Assembly: GCA_013339765.2 (NCBI GenBank)
Contig: JABSTR010001714.1
Span: 1-64,000 of the forward strand
DNA length: 64,000 nt
Source: Haemaphysalis longicornis
Lineage: Eukaryota > Arthropoda > Arachnida > Ixodida > Ixodidae
Direction of reading: 5' to 3'
The first letter of the stretch is position 1, and every line of letters begins with the position of its first letter. Below are positions 35,255-45,828 of this stretch, piece by piece. The translations under genes were made by a program, and so were the position numbers. A model generated the notes under the pieces. The model saw nothing but the letters and a program-made list of their open reading frames with translations. It was not told the DNA's origin and did no database searches.

Positions 35255-35804
35255 TTACCGAGCTGCGTTACTCGCCAGCGTTTCAATCTTGCTCATAAGC
35301 GCCCGTATTGGGCATTCTGCTCCTGGATCTGAGCGTTTTGGCGCTCTCCTCTATGATCCATCTTAAGCTCTGCCACTTCGCTACTGTCCTTTTGCAGACT
35401 CGATTGTGAGTTAAGTGTTGGGAGGCGGGGAGGGGTGGGGAATGCGGTGTCGCTGGTTCGAGCGACGAGAGACCTGTTTGGTCCAGCCCACCTTTTTCTC
35501 GGCGATCCCTCGACGTCCGGTTGACTCGTTCCGGGACTGCGAACTGGCCCGGTAGATCGGAACTGTCCGTGTATCGAAACTGGCCCGGACCCCCGAGGCG
35601 GCTCCTGGATTTCGAACGGGCGTGGTCGGGGGATCCGGATCTCCCGCCTCCGTAGAGCAGGGGTTCACCGTCTCCCAGCGGCGGTTTGCCCGCCGCCGTG
35701 CCACCCCTTTGGGATAGTGAATACAGAGGTCGGTGATGCAGTCGGGAGCGACTCTGGCGGTCGTTTTTTTCGCCGCTACTGTTGTTGCTGCTGCGGACCG
35801 GTCC

Positions 35805-36040
35805 GCACCCGCTTAAAGGAGTACTGACGCGAAATTTTAAAGCTGAGATCCGCTCTAGCAATCAAGTACAACGACAACACAATAGGCGTCTGTGCATGGC
35901 ACATACCCACGTGGGGGACTGGCCAGGAATCGGGCGTGAGAAGGGCTAATGCACCCCGCTTAAAGGAGTACTGACACTAAATTTCAAAGCTGAGATCCGC
36001 TTTAGCAATCAAGTACAACGACAACCGAAATAGGTGTCTG
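35805..36040. repeat. 147-bp tandem repeat array, right part
   Basis: It begins with the second copy of the LINE target duplication (gcacccgctta, 35805-35815) and continues the array: one full unit to about 35952, then a partial unit ending 'ggtgtctgtgaataaatgc' near 36045. It matches the units at 30843-31051 in the same orientation. From 36045 to 36230 the DNA is not recognisable; the right end of the TTAA element follows. Confidence 0.8.
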
Positions 36041-36489
36041 TGAATAAATGCATCTTTCTTTCTTTGTAGTTGTGTGTGTGTGTGTGATCTCTCTTTCGCA
36101 AACATTACCGAACCTGACAAATTCAACTCCTGCATTCGCACTTTCACATTCTTCCCCTCGGGGAAATGCGGGGAATTTTATGCTTTGCATATCCAAGGTT
36201 AGCTGAGCTAAGCGGCAGCCATTTTTTCCCGACTTGTAGAGCTTAGTTGAGTGAAGTTTCCCTTAAAAGTGGTGTCAGTGTAATTTAACAATGCCATCTT
36301 TGGAATGAAGCAAGCTTACATTTTGTCGTCATGGCCACTTTAAAAGTCCGTAGTTTTTAAGGGTTCAGAACATACAATGAACTTGGCTATGAGAACTACC
36401 TACACTACCTACACTGTCGGCTTTTTTTCAGTTGTTGAGCGCACTTTATGAGATGTGAAAATAATCGAATGATTTTCTTGCACTTCCAG

Positions 36490-36567
36490 CTCGGAAAGAT
36501 GGACGCTGTGATTGGATACCCTGACTGGATGCTCGACAACGCCATTATAAATGGCTTGTATCAGTTT
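36490..36567 (+). CDS. Neprilysin-like M13 protein, exon e (26 codons)
   Basis: The exon runs from a cacttccag acceptor to a GTAAGC donor (78 nt, phase 0 at both ends). It encodes LGKMDAVIGYPDWMLDNAII followed by NGLYQF. The 'K.DA.....IGYPDW' motif is one of the most conserved non-catalytic blocks in M13 peptidases and lies directly after exon d in family order. There is no stop or indel. Confidence 0.92.
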
Positions 36568-38180
36568 GTAAGCAGTATTATTTTTACTTCTTAGCATGAA
36601 ACACAGTACACTATAGGACTATACTTGAAACGATCAGTGAAATGAAAGTGTAGAACTGTATTTGTTATTGTATTGTGCAGTTTAACTCATGTGCTTAATT
36701 AGTTGGCTCTTTAGAGGAAGGGTAGCGGCTTAGGTTACCGTTAATGGGTTGCAGATGAGAAAACAGCATGTGCCGTTCACGGCTGCAGCAAATGTCGTAG
36801 GTACGTCACGCCAGTTTGCAATGCTTTTTCGTGTTATCTCAGCCTTCAAACTTTCAATTTTCGCCCATCTACTGGTCATCACAGACTTCTTTTTTATGCA
36901 CTGGCTGTACAGGCTAAACAAGGTAAAGCTGTGAACCTGCAGTGTGTCGCCATAATTCGCGCAGCAAATTGGCGGGGAGGATGGTGCAAATAAAACGCAG
37001 GCTTTAAACGCGCTTTCCTTGTTAAATGGGCCTTTAAATTGGTCTAAAAAACTCAAGATCAAGACAAGAACAACAATCATCGCCGACCTTAACCTGGTCT
37101 AATACAATGTTTGCAACGTATTTCAGCGTCTTCTTAAAACAATGAGGCACGAGGGACACTATATTTCTAGCCACCGTGGGCCAGCTGCAAAAGATTTAGG
37201 ACTAATACGCTCTTTGAAGGTGGAATGCCAGCGAAGCTGTCGTGCTCCCAAATTCGCCCCCAGTGCACGATATGACCGTGGCTTGGCAAATGAGGGCGCG
37301 AAACCAAACACGGTTATCCGGGGAGCAATCTAAAATAGTGCCCGAAGCAAACACCTTTGTTTGTAATTTATGATTGAGTGTACTTCTTACTTAATTATCT
37401 TAATCATACTTGGAAGGAGTAGAGTTTTTTTGTGGCCAACAAACACGGCGCTGTCCATTTCTTTGCCGTCGTAGCCCATGTATTGACTAGAAGGCACGAA
37501 TTCTTTAACGTTTACAGCTCCCCTGTGACCTAACAACGGCAAGTAAATTGTACTAGGGGTAATGCAGGGTTATTTTAACGCCCAAATGTTGTATATCTTT
37601 TTTGGGGGTATGGGGGTGGGGAGAATGCGTGGAGAAAAAAACAAGAATTACAGCCATTTTCCGGCACAGGCCCGCGTAAATCCCCTCATATTGAGGCTTT
37701 GCGTTTATGACCAATTCGTCTTTAAAACACCAATCTATAATATATGTTAAGTGAATAATAAAGATGCAGACCGTTCATAAACACGGTGGTAGGCGGTGTC
37801 GCCCGTCTAAAGTGACCGAAAACGTACCATGCAACGTTTTTGACCTAAACAACGCGTATGACTAAAAGAACATATTTAGGGGCGAAGCCCCTTAGCGGCT
37901 CGGGCTGTCGGCGTCTCCTGTCGGCGTCGTCTCATGTAGTCACGGTACTAAAACACCAAGACACTCGTTTTCCAACCTCTTCCGCTAGAACGTAACGCGT
38001 ACAAAAGAAAAGTGTATAAGAAACAAAACGGTTAAAAATAAACTAACGTGATTTAAAGATTTGTGGAACGCTCCCTGTCCGCTTGAGCAATCGTCAAGCA
38101 GACGCAGAAGCTAGTTGTAGACGGGTTATAATTTGTGTTACACTCAAGTACCCCCTACGCTACGCCTGACCGGGTAAAAG
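36568..38180. other. Intronic DNA, no recognisable gene
   Basis: This is the start of the large intron after exon e. Several acceptor-like sites (for example gtatttcag near 37127) open short frames, but none leads into M13-like sequence or a matching donor. No transposon domain was seen. It probably consists of old unidentified repeats. Confidence 0.5.
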
Positions 38181-38181
38181 C

Positions 38182-38346
38182 GTACTTACCTGGTGCGGTG
38201 CCTCGTTGAGCACCGAGGACGAGCCGCCAGGGCGGGCATTACACTGCCCTCGCGTTGATCACTGCCACTACGCCAGTCAGGGGCAGATGGGGCATGCAAA
38301 TTGCTTACATCGGGTTCAACGCAAGACAGGGCGCTACCGCCTCGGC
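38182..38346 (+). ncRNA. U1 snRNA-like sequence, probably a pseudogene
   Basis: It begins CGTACTTACCTGG, matching 11 of 12 bases of the invariant U1 5' end that pairs with 5' splice sites. Further on, 'ccagggcggg', 'cattacact' and 'gcgttgatcactgcc' resemble, in order, the U1 stem-loop II region, its U1A-binding loop (usually CATTGCAC) and the following 'gttgacc.ctgcgatt'. The stem-loop I sequence and the Sm site are not convincing, and no proximal sequence element was identified. I read it as a diverged or retro-copied U1 relic. Confidence 0.4.
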
Positions 38347-38349
38347 AAG

Positions 38350-41300
38350 CGCGCCATTGCTCTTCCCACTGGCTCTTCTCCGGTGCCCAAATCTTCGAAT
38401 ACATGCTTCTTCCCTCCCCAGGTGTCACGTTAGTGGAGATAATCAGGGATTTTTTTACGATAAAAAATTACGTGAAATAAAACCGTTAAAATGGCAGTGG
38501 CTGTTTTAAACCAGAGTTAGCCCAGTGCGTGCGTCACTGACGCCCTATATCTTGACACCCGTACGGGACGGCCCGGGAGTAGAACAGGTGCGCCAGCCAT
38601 GGAGAACTCTGATTCGGGGGAACCCGGGAATGAAATGTGAAATGTTTGTTTGTGGAAGTATTTGACGCCCAAAGGTGAAGGAACGAAAGTGGAAAAAAAA
38701 GTCATAAGCCTTTCAACTCCAAAGGTCAATGAGCAGTGAAGCATTTTAGCACACAACGTAACGATGACGCGGTATTTAGGCAAAAGTATGTGTGAATTTT
38801 ACTTTTCTTCAGCGTCGACGCCGGTTATTCCTAGCAAAGGCACGTGAACGCACGCGCACATTTTTATCCTGACTCCACTAATCTCGAAAATGGGGCCTAC
38901 TGATAACCAATTTCCTTAATGTACGTAACAAGGGATGAGGAGTTCAAACTTTAATTTTAAGTCATGTTTTAATCTTGAAAATGGTATTTATTTTGGGCTA
39001 ATTTATTGAAGATGCATATCAAAGGCGTAGGGCGTATAAGCTTGAGGTGTAAATCATGTTTTGAGTGGTGTGCGATTTCGGTGATGAGTGCATGCTAATA
39101 CATACACCACGATATGTTCGGTTTTCAACGCCTCGCGCTCCCGAGACACGTGGAGCCTGAAGAGTTTTTGTTCGCAGGCATGAAAAATACATAGAACCTT
39201 AACCATATAAGCGTCGCTTAAAAAAATATGAATATATTAGACAGGTTCTCTTGTTTGAAACTTCGTCATGACATTCGCGCCACCCAGCGAGACAGACGTT
39301 GCTGTGCAGTCACATAAGTATGCCCCCTGGCAACAGGTTGGAACTAAATTTCATTTCTGCAAAATGATAAATTGATAACCCCGGAAATGAAAAAAATTAC
39401 ACTGCAGCGGCAAAAACGTTGTGCTGGTTTGCCGGTGTTTGTAGCAAAGTAAACAGGCACAGGGCCATTTTTTTGGCTGGTTTAGTCACAATGTGAATCG
39501 AAGCACTGGTGTTGCAATACGTGATATATATCTGGGAGATGTGCTACAACTGCTCGGTTTACGGTTAAAGTTTGCGCTCTTTAATTAAATGGCCGCGGAG
39601 GTGTGTATTTAAATATTCCTGGGTCCCCTCCTAATTACAAATTATAGAGGGACAGCTGCGATTAGTGTATTTTATTGGGATGAGTAAAAAGATGAAATCA
39701 CGATCTTTAAAAACCCGAGCATGAACTTCAGGAAATGTTTGAGTGAGCTAGTATTAGATGATCTTACGAGTAAGCACGAGAACACAGACGGAGCACAAAG
39801 CACTTGCTTATATACGGACAGCTTATACCGTGATCTGCAGCCAATAGAAAAACTTGCAAAGAAGGGTTTGCTGACGGGCCAGTTGGTACATTGTAACACT
39901 AAAAAAAAAAAACGGCGCAAACGACAGGATTTCTCGTACATCGAGCTCTTTCGCACATTTCACTTTGCAAAGAAGGATGCGTTAACAAATGCCAACGAGA
40001 AGCCAGTACAGCAAAACACAGAAATGCGAAAACATTCAGTAGTGGTGCCCCTGAATTTCTGCGCTACGTTAACCAAGCTACTGGTGTTTTGGAAAGATAT
40101 AGATGACATAATAATGTAGTGTTAACCCACTCTTTCCATTTTAACGGATTTCATTAGTTTCTTTATTGTCTATTGGGAATGATTGCCTATAAAAGCTGTT
40201 TGTAAAGGTGGACTTGTGGAAACCACGCATCTTCCAGTGTATACTAGCGGTCGAGGGTTTCTTGTTGATAATCGTTTGAACCGCTGACACCAACGCACCT
40301 GGCAAAAAACTTGGCACTGTTAATTCTTGAGACCATTAGTATGCACAGGCACTGTAAATTTTAAGACAGCAGGATCTTTTAGAGGGATTCGTGAGGCGCA
40401 GTTCTGCTACTGCCATTTTTACCAGTTCCCAATGCCTCGAAGTGTGCGGTAGTGTGTACTCGTCCACCCGGCGGTCACTGTAGCAATGACGGTCACACTA
40501 CCATTCAGTACACTACATGATATGGTGCCAGCATGAACGTACCTACTTGTGTTCAGGTCATACTATGCGCCTGTTTCTTACAATCATTCTGCACCAGCTA
40601 GCCCAAATTTCTAAGCTCTGGTATACGTACTTTGATTGCAAGCGTCACCACTTTGATTTCGCAATTCAAGTGGAAAGAACTCTGATAGTAGTATTCAGTG
40701 AAGGATTCCAGTAAAGGGCCAAACAGAATTGTAAATATATAACATAGGTGTTGCTTCACCGGGTAACTCGAGTTCGTCCTACAAAATGCTCCACTGCGCA
40801 CGATTTTACAGGTTCCTCCTAATAAAACCAACGCATCTTTCGTGGAGCACTACCATTATCTTTACGAGAATAATCATAAGCAGAACCTTCTTATGCTTAA
40901 CAAGTCAGCGTATTTTAAAAAGACGTGAGTACAGCACTAACTAAAGTTCTTTGTTCATCATTTATTTGTTCTAAAATGTACGGTATGTTCGAGCTTGTTT
41001 GAAGAAATCTGTTCAGATTTTTTTCAGGGTTCATAAAGTGAACTGAGCATTTGTGCGTGAAATGGGTGATAATTCCTTCCATCTGGGATTTAGTTGTTAC
41101 TAAGCCGTAAGAACAAAAAATGCACGCAAATCGCCCAGACAGCGTTGATATAGGCAGCTTGTAAAGGGTCAGCTAGTGGTAGGAAGATTCAGATTTTTGT
41201 ATCAATAGAGCCCCCGCTAATACCCCCTTCTTTGAGAAGGGGGCACGAGAACTTCCTTTTTAGAAACTATTGGATGAGCGGAACCAGAAGAGTGGGGCGA

Positions 41301-41655
41301 GTAGAGGGGACAGGACAGATAATGCACAATAGCCAATAGCCACGTGACCGACTGTGAAATCCTATAGCAGCTGTGAACAATGCACCGTTGAGTTGATGAG
41401 AGTGCAGGCCAGAATTGTCACGGTATAATGGGGAATATTACAGCTTGTACCACATTGTATTAGACGATCACTCCGTTGAAGATCATTCGCACGGAGGTTT
41501 TAAAGAGCTGCAGCGTTTGAATATCAAAAAAACTGTCTAGCGGGTCGGTAGCTGGCGAAGAATGTGTCGATAGCTCTTTCATTCCCATATAGCTCCACCG
41601 AAGTGGACAAAACAGGTCGCTCTAAGCGATATGACGATGCTTTTGTCAGCTGCAG
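38350..41655. other. Intronic DNA with one unexplained 132-codon frame
   Basis: A plus-strand frame at 39721-40119 reads MNFRKCLSELVLDDLTSKHE, contains a Lys/Arg run (TKKKKRRKRQDF) and ends LVFWKDIDDIIM. I recognise no family. It has no neighbouring exons that I can connect, and its length is not exceptional for AT-rich DNA. A hairpin-forming 'cccccttctttgagaagggg' lies near 41223-41243. No transposon domains were found in this stretch. Confidence 0.4.
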
Positions 41656-41742
41656 GTGATTTACCCGCAACTAACGGACGCAATTCTTTTGAAGGAATTA
41701 GTAAGCATGCAGAATGCCAGGGCCACTCTGCTCACACAACAC
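41656..41742 (+). CDS. Neprilysin-like M13 protein, candidate exon f (3' boundary unresolved)
   Basis: It follows a gtcagctgcag acceptor and opens in phase 0, as exon e requires: VIYPQLTDAILLKELVSMQN and then ARATLLTQH. Length and hydrophobic spacing fit the M13 helix between the GYPDW block and the 'V....W' segment. A GTAAGC at 41701 would end it after 15 codons; later GT sites at 41743 and 41745 give about 29 codons, closer to the family. None of these leaves in the phase exon g needs, so either another tiny exon exists, the donor is unusual, or there is an indel. Tentative. Confidence 0.35.
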
Positions 41743-42078
41743 GTGTACGCACACGCACATACCCGCGCGTGCATCACAGCTGGGAAATGTCGACTTTCAT
41801 TTTATTTCGAATACATTAAGATAAGCGTTGATTTAAGGTAATTTTTTCTCTTACAACTCGTTGGAGTTGGCAAGCTTCCCATTTTGTGCAGGCGTTGGTA
41901 TCCCATTCTATTCCTTGAGTTCCTGTGTGTGAAATATTTCTAGCAAATGCGTCTGAATAACAACAGAACTTAACGTATACTCGCATTAGTGAAGGCAAGA
42001 AAGCGAACCTAAATAAGCTGTTCTTGTTGGTGATTATGATAAGGAAGATATACAAGAACGATGCTTGTTCTTTGGCAG

Positions 42079-42147
42079 AAGTGGCCGTAGAAAGTTGGCC
42101 AATGTCAACGGTCTATTTTTCAGGAGGCGTATACACAGCGGCGACCA
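42079..42147 (+). CDS. Neprilysin-like M13 protein, exon g
   Basis: The exon runs from a tctttggcag acceptor to a GTAAAA donor (69 nt: two bases, 22 codons, one base). It encodes VAVESWPMSTVYFSGGVYTA then AT. The spare base joins exon h to give Thr, followed by YPAAAL. The W-to-PA distance is within two residues of human neprilysin, and 'W......YFSGG' occupies the place of the substrate-binding 'W......NAFYSSG' segment. The Asn-Ala pair that holds substrate backbone in active M13 enzymes is not preserved. Found by phase and spacing, so somewhat less sure than the neighbours. Confidence 0.65.
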
Positions 42148-42961
42148 GTAAAAAACACAAAATATGGCGCAACATAAGCGCAAGAAACAGGCGGCAAGCT
42201 TTCAAGGGTACCTGGGAGCTTTCGGCTGCTCCGGGAAAACTATATTCCGCTCAGATTGTTGAGGGCAGACAATTCCTCACGACTTCTGGAGTTTATTTGC
42301 CCGGTTCGAAGCGTGCTTCAAGACCATTCGAAGTACGCAAATTCTCACTTTGAACTTCGCGCACAGAAAGCCTGCAATCAAGTAAGCTTAAACTAACTGG
42401 GCGCTTGATAAGGATAGTCATACTGATATGCCTGAATAATCGCGAAACAAAAGAGTTAGAGTTTTATTTTTATGTTATTCTCGTCATCAAAGTGTACTCG
42501 TAGCATTAATTAGGGTGATGTGAACCTTGAACGACTTAACGCCTATCGGTTGTTTACAGTTTATATAATACAGACGCGTCATTTTTGTTCGGTTCATTTA
42601 CCTGTTTCGTCACGTTTCCCCTAGCCCCGACCATGCTCACAGCGTCGACGCAATATTGCCACGCAATAATAAATATCAGTGTTTACTTTAGCTTATCAGT
42701 AGGTGAGTAAACTATCCGCTTACATAGTTGGGCTCATAAACCCATCATATTGTGGTTGTCATTTAGACACCATGCATGATATTTAAAGCATGACTTGAGC
42801 ATAGACATTCAAAGTTTGCACATTTTAGTAACAATGTCGATGTTAACCGACTCCATTGTTATAATTTCCATTTCATCCTGACACTTTGCTTTACTTATAC
42901 GTGCTGTGCAAGGCTGGTATCTAGTCTACCCTCCTATATAACTTTTCTTTATTTATTGAAG

Positions 42962-42964
42962 GTT

Positions 42965-43000
<36 letters not shown>

Positions 43001-43070
43001 AAAATAAATAAATAAATAAACAAATAAATAAATAAATAAAATTATTATTGAATAAATAAATAAACCTGGA
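42962..43070. repeat. (AAAT)n simple repeat
   Basis: Runs of 'aaataaataaat' with few interruptions. It lies in the 12.8 kb M13 intron g-h. 42148-42962 and 43071-43600 contain no recognisable gene. Confidence 0.9.
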
Positions 43071-43605
43071 AACGCGTCATTATGGTTAAATTCCTGTGAA
43101 TTTGCATTCATGTTCATTTCTTGTGGAAGTTAAGACGCTAACATCGCAAAAAATGTTCATTTTTTTCCTTTCTGAAGGCATCAAGAAGTCGCACTGAGAT
43201 CTCACGCATTCTTCGACGAAATCAGTAATACACTGGGTATGCTATTCCTACTAATTGTTTAACAATGTTATGAAGAAACGCATTTCTCTCGTAAAGGAGA
43301 ACAAACGCATTTAAAACATTGCCTAAATATGCAGAACCAGTCTCAAGGATTGTTTTATTTCTAATGTCAGAATGCTAGTTCTTTCTATATATACCGTACA
43401 TATACTATTCGAATTGACATTTATGTAGCATGTAAAAAAAATGCAGACGTTGATATTGATTTGAGGTAGAGCAGTATCTACAGAGTGTATTTACAGTCCT
43501 TAAATGCAGGTCTTTATTTACAAAGATACACCGTAGACGGGAACGTTACGCAAGCTAGGGAGCTAACTATATGGCGCGCGCGTCGCTGCCCCCTCCCTCC
43601 CTCCC

Positions 43606-43608
43606 TCC

Positions 43609-43659
<51 letters not shown>

Positions 43660-43775
43660 CCCACACCACACCCACACCCACACGCCCCCCCACCCACACC
43701 CCCCCCACACACACATGCACACGCACGCGCGCACGCACGCACGCAAGCACGCACACACACACACACGCACACGCA
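43606..43775. repeat. (CT)n followed by (CA)n-rich simple repeats
   Basis: A (CT)n run near 43612-43640 passes into CA-rich sequence with C-runs and GCAC variants up to about 43775. Frames of Ser-Leu, Thr-His or Val-Cys across it are artefacts. Confidence 0.9.
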
Positions 43776-43868
43776 CACCGTCAGCGTCCTCTTCATCTTC
43801 CATACTTGATTGTCCCACTTCTGCACAGGTCATCTAGTGTCCTCTTTATAACGAATGCATTAGATGTC

Positions 43869-44123
43869 CTATAAATAACAGAACCCACCTCCTGCTCGTG
43901 AGAGCGCTGTATCGATGCTGCTCAGCCGAAAACTGCAGGCTGTGCACGGCATGGCCGATATGAGCGATGTCTCTTTCCGAGGAAGGAATGAGTCAGACAG
44001 AACGACAGGGGTGAGTTCATATTTCACCTCCGGCATTTGGCGTAGGACACGGTAGGGGCCGTAGTAACGGGCGAGAAGTTTTTCGGAACGCCCTACTTGG
44101 TGTGCGAGACACCAGAGCTGCAC
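43869..44123 (-). pseudogene. Gypsy integrase, C-terminal fragment
   Basis: It reads VGRSEKLLARYYGPYRVLRQ and then EVKYELTPV, the conserved C-terminal 'LS.KL..RY.GPY.V......YE' module that follows the integrase core in Gypsy elements. The upstream part (SLVQLWCLAHQ) aligns with the usual 'LV.L.TP.R' and is reached only across the insertion at about 44150-45030. Confidence 0.85.
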
Positions 44124-44189
44124 GAGTGATCTAGGCTGGAAGTGGCCTGTGCTGTGTCATCTATCGTAACGGGACTTTTGGGAATCTTG

Positions 44190-44553
44190 GGATGAAGTGA
44201 GCCTGATGCGCGCTATGTGGCGGACAGAGCCTGCTCCTACCTTATACAACCCGCTCTGTCTTTCCTGCGGAGACTGGGCCAATATGCAACACATGCTATG
44301 GCAGTGCCCCACTATGCAGGCCAACAGTCTTATTCGCAACGAATCAGGCTGGGAGGCCGCGCTGCTCAGCCCCAACAAGGACACCCACACGGCTCTCGTG
44401 GCTCTGGCGATCCGTGTGGGTCCTCCGAGGCTTCATCGAGGCACGCCACCGCATTCACTTCATTCATGAACGGCCGGGCCCTAGACGCCGCCGTCGGGTC
44501 CAAGCTGGATTCGGCTGCCGGCAGTCTGATAAATTATCGGGCCACTAAATGAA
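44190..44553 (+). mobile_element. 3' fragment of an I-type LINE inserted in the Gypsy integrase
   Basis: The plus-strand frame carries APTLYNPLCLSCGDWANMQH and then MLWQCP, the Cys/His cluster found after RNase H at the end of I-type ORF2 ('C..C.....H.LW.C'). The remaining tail (ALDAAVGSKLDSAAGSLI) leads to a stop and then 'ctctctgtctctctctcc'. The 5' part of the LINE is absent, as in typical 5'-truncated copies. Confidence 0.7.
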
Positions 44554-44579
44554 GTCTTTTCTCTCTGTCTCTCTCTCCG

Positions 44580-44759
44580 ACCCGCCGCGGTAGCTCAGTG
44601 GCTAAGACGTTGCGCTGCTGAGCCCGGCCGCGGCCGTTGCTTTTCTGATGGAGGCGAAAAGCAAAAACGCCCGTGTGTCTGAGATTTCGGCGCATGTTAA
44701 AGATCCCCAGGTGGTACGGCGCGAATCATCGCCTGCGTTGCGTCGCCGCGTTAAACCCT

Positions 44760-44854
<95 letters not shown>

Positions 44855-44917
44855 GTCAGTCAGTTAATCAATCAATCAATCTATCAATCAGTCAATCAAT
44901 CAGTCAATCAATCAATG

Positions 44918-45003
<86 letters not shown>
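44580..45003 (+). mobile_element. Full-length Ruka-like SINE with a long (CAAT)n tail
   Basis: The tRNA-like head (ccgccgcggtagctcagtgg, A-box region) is followed by 'gcttttctgatggaggcgaa', 'gagatttcggcgcatgttaa', 'agatccccaggtgg', 'cgcctgcgttgcgtcgccgc' and 'gttaaaccctacaat'. A (CAAT)n tract of about 240 bp (44761-45003) with a few variants ends it. The SINE body lacks the 'aaaattaatccgg' segment present in other copies. It sits directly after the LINE tail. Confidence 0.88.
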
Positions 45004-45004
<1 letters not shown>

Positions 45005-45033
45005 TAAGAGCCTGCTCGGGCAGTGGCATTTTG

Positions 45034-45828
45034 TCAATATCCAGACGGAGGAGGCGTGGTTAGTTCGAGTAAGGTGTCCAGCGGTAAGGTTGGATGTCGA
45101 CCGCCGGGAAGGTAAAAATAAGAAAATCCTGCCATACCATGGCAGGACGAGTTATATGCGAATGTAATGTAAGGCAACCCAATGTCCCAGTCGCGATGGC
45201 CATCAGAAAAGCACATGGAAAGCATATCTGTTAAAGACCGGCTTAGGCGCTCCGTAAGTCCATTGGTCAGACGATGCTAGGAAGTAGTCAGTTTGTGCGT
45301 GGAAGCGCAGGCGCGGAGGATGTCGTTGACTACTCGCGTGAGGAAGTTCCATTCGCGGTCAGTCAATAGCTGGCGAGGAGAATCATGGTGTAGGATCACC
45401 TCGTACAGAAGAAAAACTGCGACATCGGCAGCACAGCTGGTTGGAAGCGCCCGTGTTATTGAGTATCCATGTCGCATAATCAGTGGACACTGAGGTAAGA
45501 AGCCAAGCAGATCTAAAGCAACGCGGTAAAATGGTTCGAGTGGCTGTAGAGGTCCGGCGGGTGGCGTCGATGGTGCTTTCCTACGTTGGCACTTGTCGCA
45601 TGAACCAACATAACGGGGAATGGAGCAGTAAAGCTCCGCCCAGAAGAAACACCATCGGACGCGGTCGTGTGCTCTGAAAACCCGTGAATGGCCAGCTGTT
45701 AGAATGTCGTGGAGCTGCGTGAGAACGTCAAAACGAAAGTGCTCAGGTATGACAGAGAGCAGCTTAGGACCTTCTGGGTAGACATTCTTACGAAAAATCA
45801 CACCGTCTTTCAGCTGGAACAACCCCAC
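45034..45828 (-). pseudogene. Gypsy integrase core, broken
   Basis: From 45828 it shows the zinc-binding N-terminal part (the His pair around LTQLHDILTAGHSR, then CDKC), then the first catalytic Asp in FYRVALDLLGFLP and the second in SPRQLLTDREWNF. A frame change near 45270 leads to NGLTERLSRSLTDML, with the catalytic Glu, and DWDIGLPYITFAYNSS. All three D,D,E positions are still visible, but the frames are not continuous. Confidence 0.85.

Larger units (their letters stand above)
31052..35804 (-). mobile_element. I-type non-LTR retrotransposon (LINE), essentially full length, 11-bp target duplication
   Basis: The word gcacccgctta stands at 31041-31051 and again at 35805-35815, exactly flanking 4753 bp. 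On the minus strand the order is: 5' untranslated region of about 550 bp, ORF1 (35254-34703), ORF2 with endonuclease, reverse transcriptase and RNase H (34767 down to 31122), then a short 3' end without a poly(A) tail. A C-terminal RNase H after the reverse transcriptase is typical of the I, Loa, R1 and related groups; I favour an I-like element. The perfect target duplication and nearly open frames indicate recent insertion. It sits inside the 147-bp array, inside the TTAA element, inside M13 intron d-e. Confidence 0.93.
28725..36339. mobile_element. TTAA-flanked DNA element carrying a nested stack of insertions
   Basis: TTAA at 28721-28724 and 36340-36343 brackets inverted ends that read gggaccatgaagacaaaa on the left and, reverse-complemented, gtggccatgacgacaaaa on the right. 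The left 190 bp, a middle stretch near 29950-30175, and the right 110 bp (36230-36339) all align, in order, with the compact relative at 53056-54166. What lies between about 30178 and 36220 is later inserted DNA. Further insertions, including SINE pieces, lie within 29150-29905. The TTAA target suggests a piggyBac-type transposase acting in trans; none is encoded here. The stack makes up 7.6 kb of the 7.8 kb M13 intron d-e. Confidence 0.75.

Noticed and set aside
37142..37333. Possible M13 exon after the acceptor near 37127
   Set aside because: The open frame shows no similarity to the expected M13 segment and has no donor in the needed phase.
43485..43874. Long frames rich in Ser-Leu, Thr-His or Arg-Glu
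   Set aside because: They lie on the (CT)n/(CA)n simple repeats.
44760..45003. Regular repeat that might be mistaken for a CRISPR-like or coding array
   Set aside because: It is the uninterrupted (CAAT)n tail of a SINE, with no spacers.
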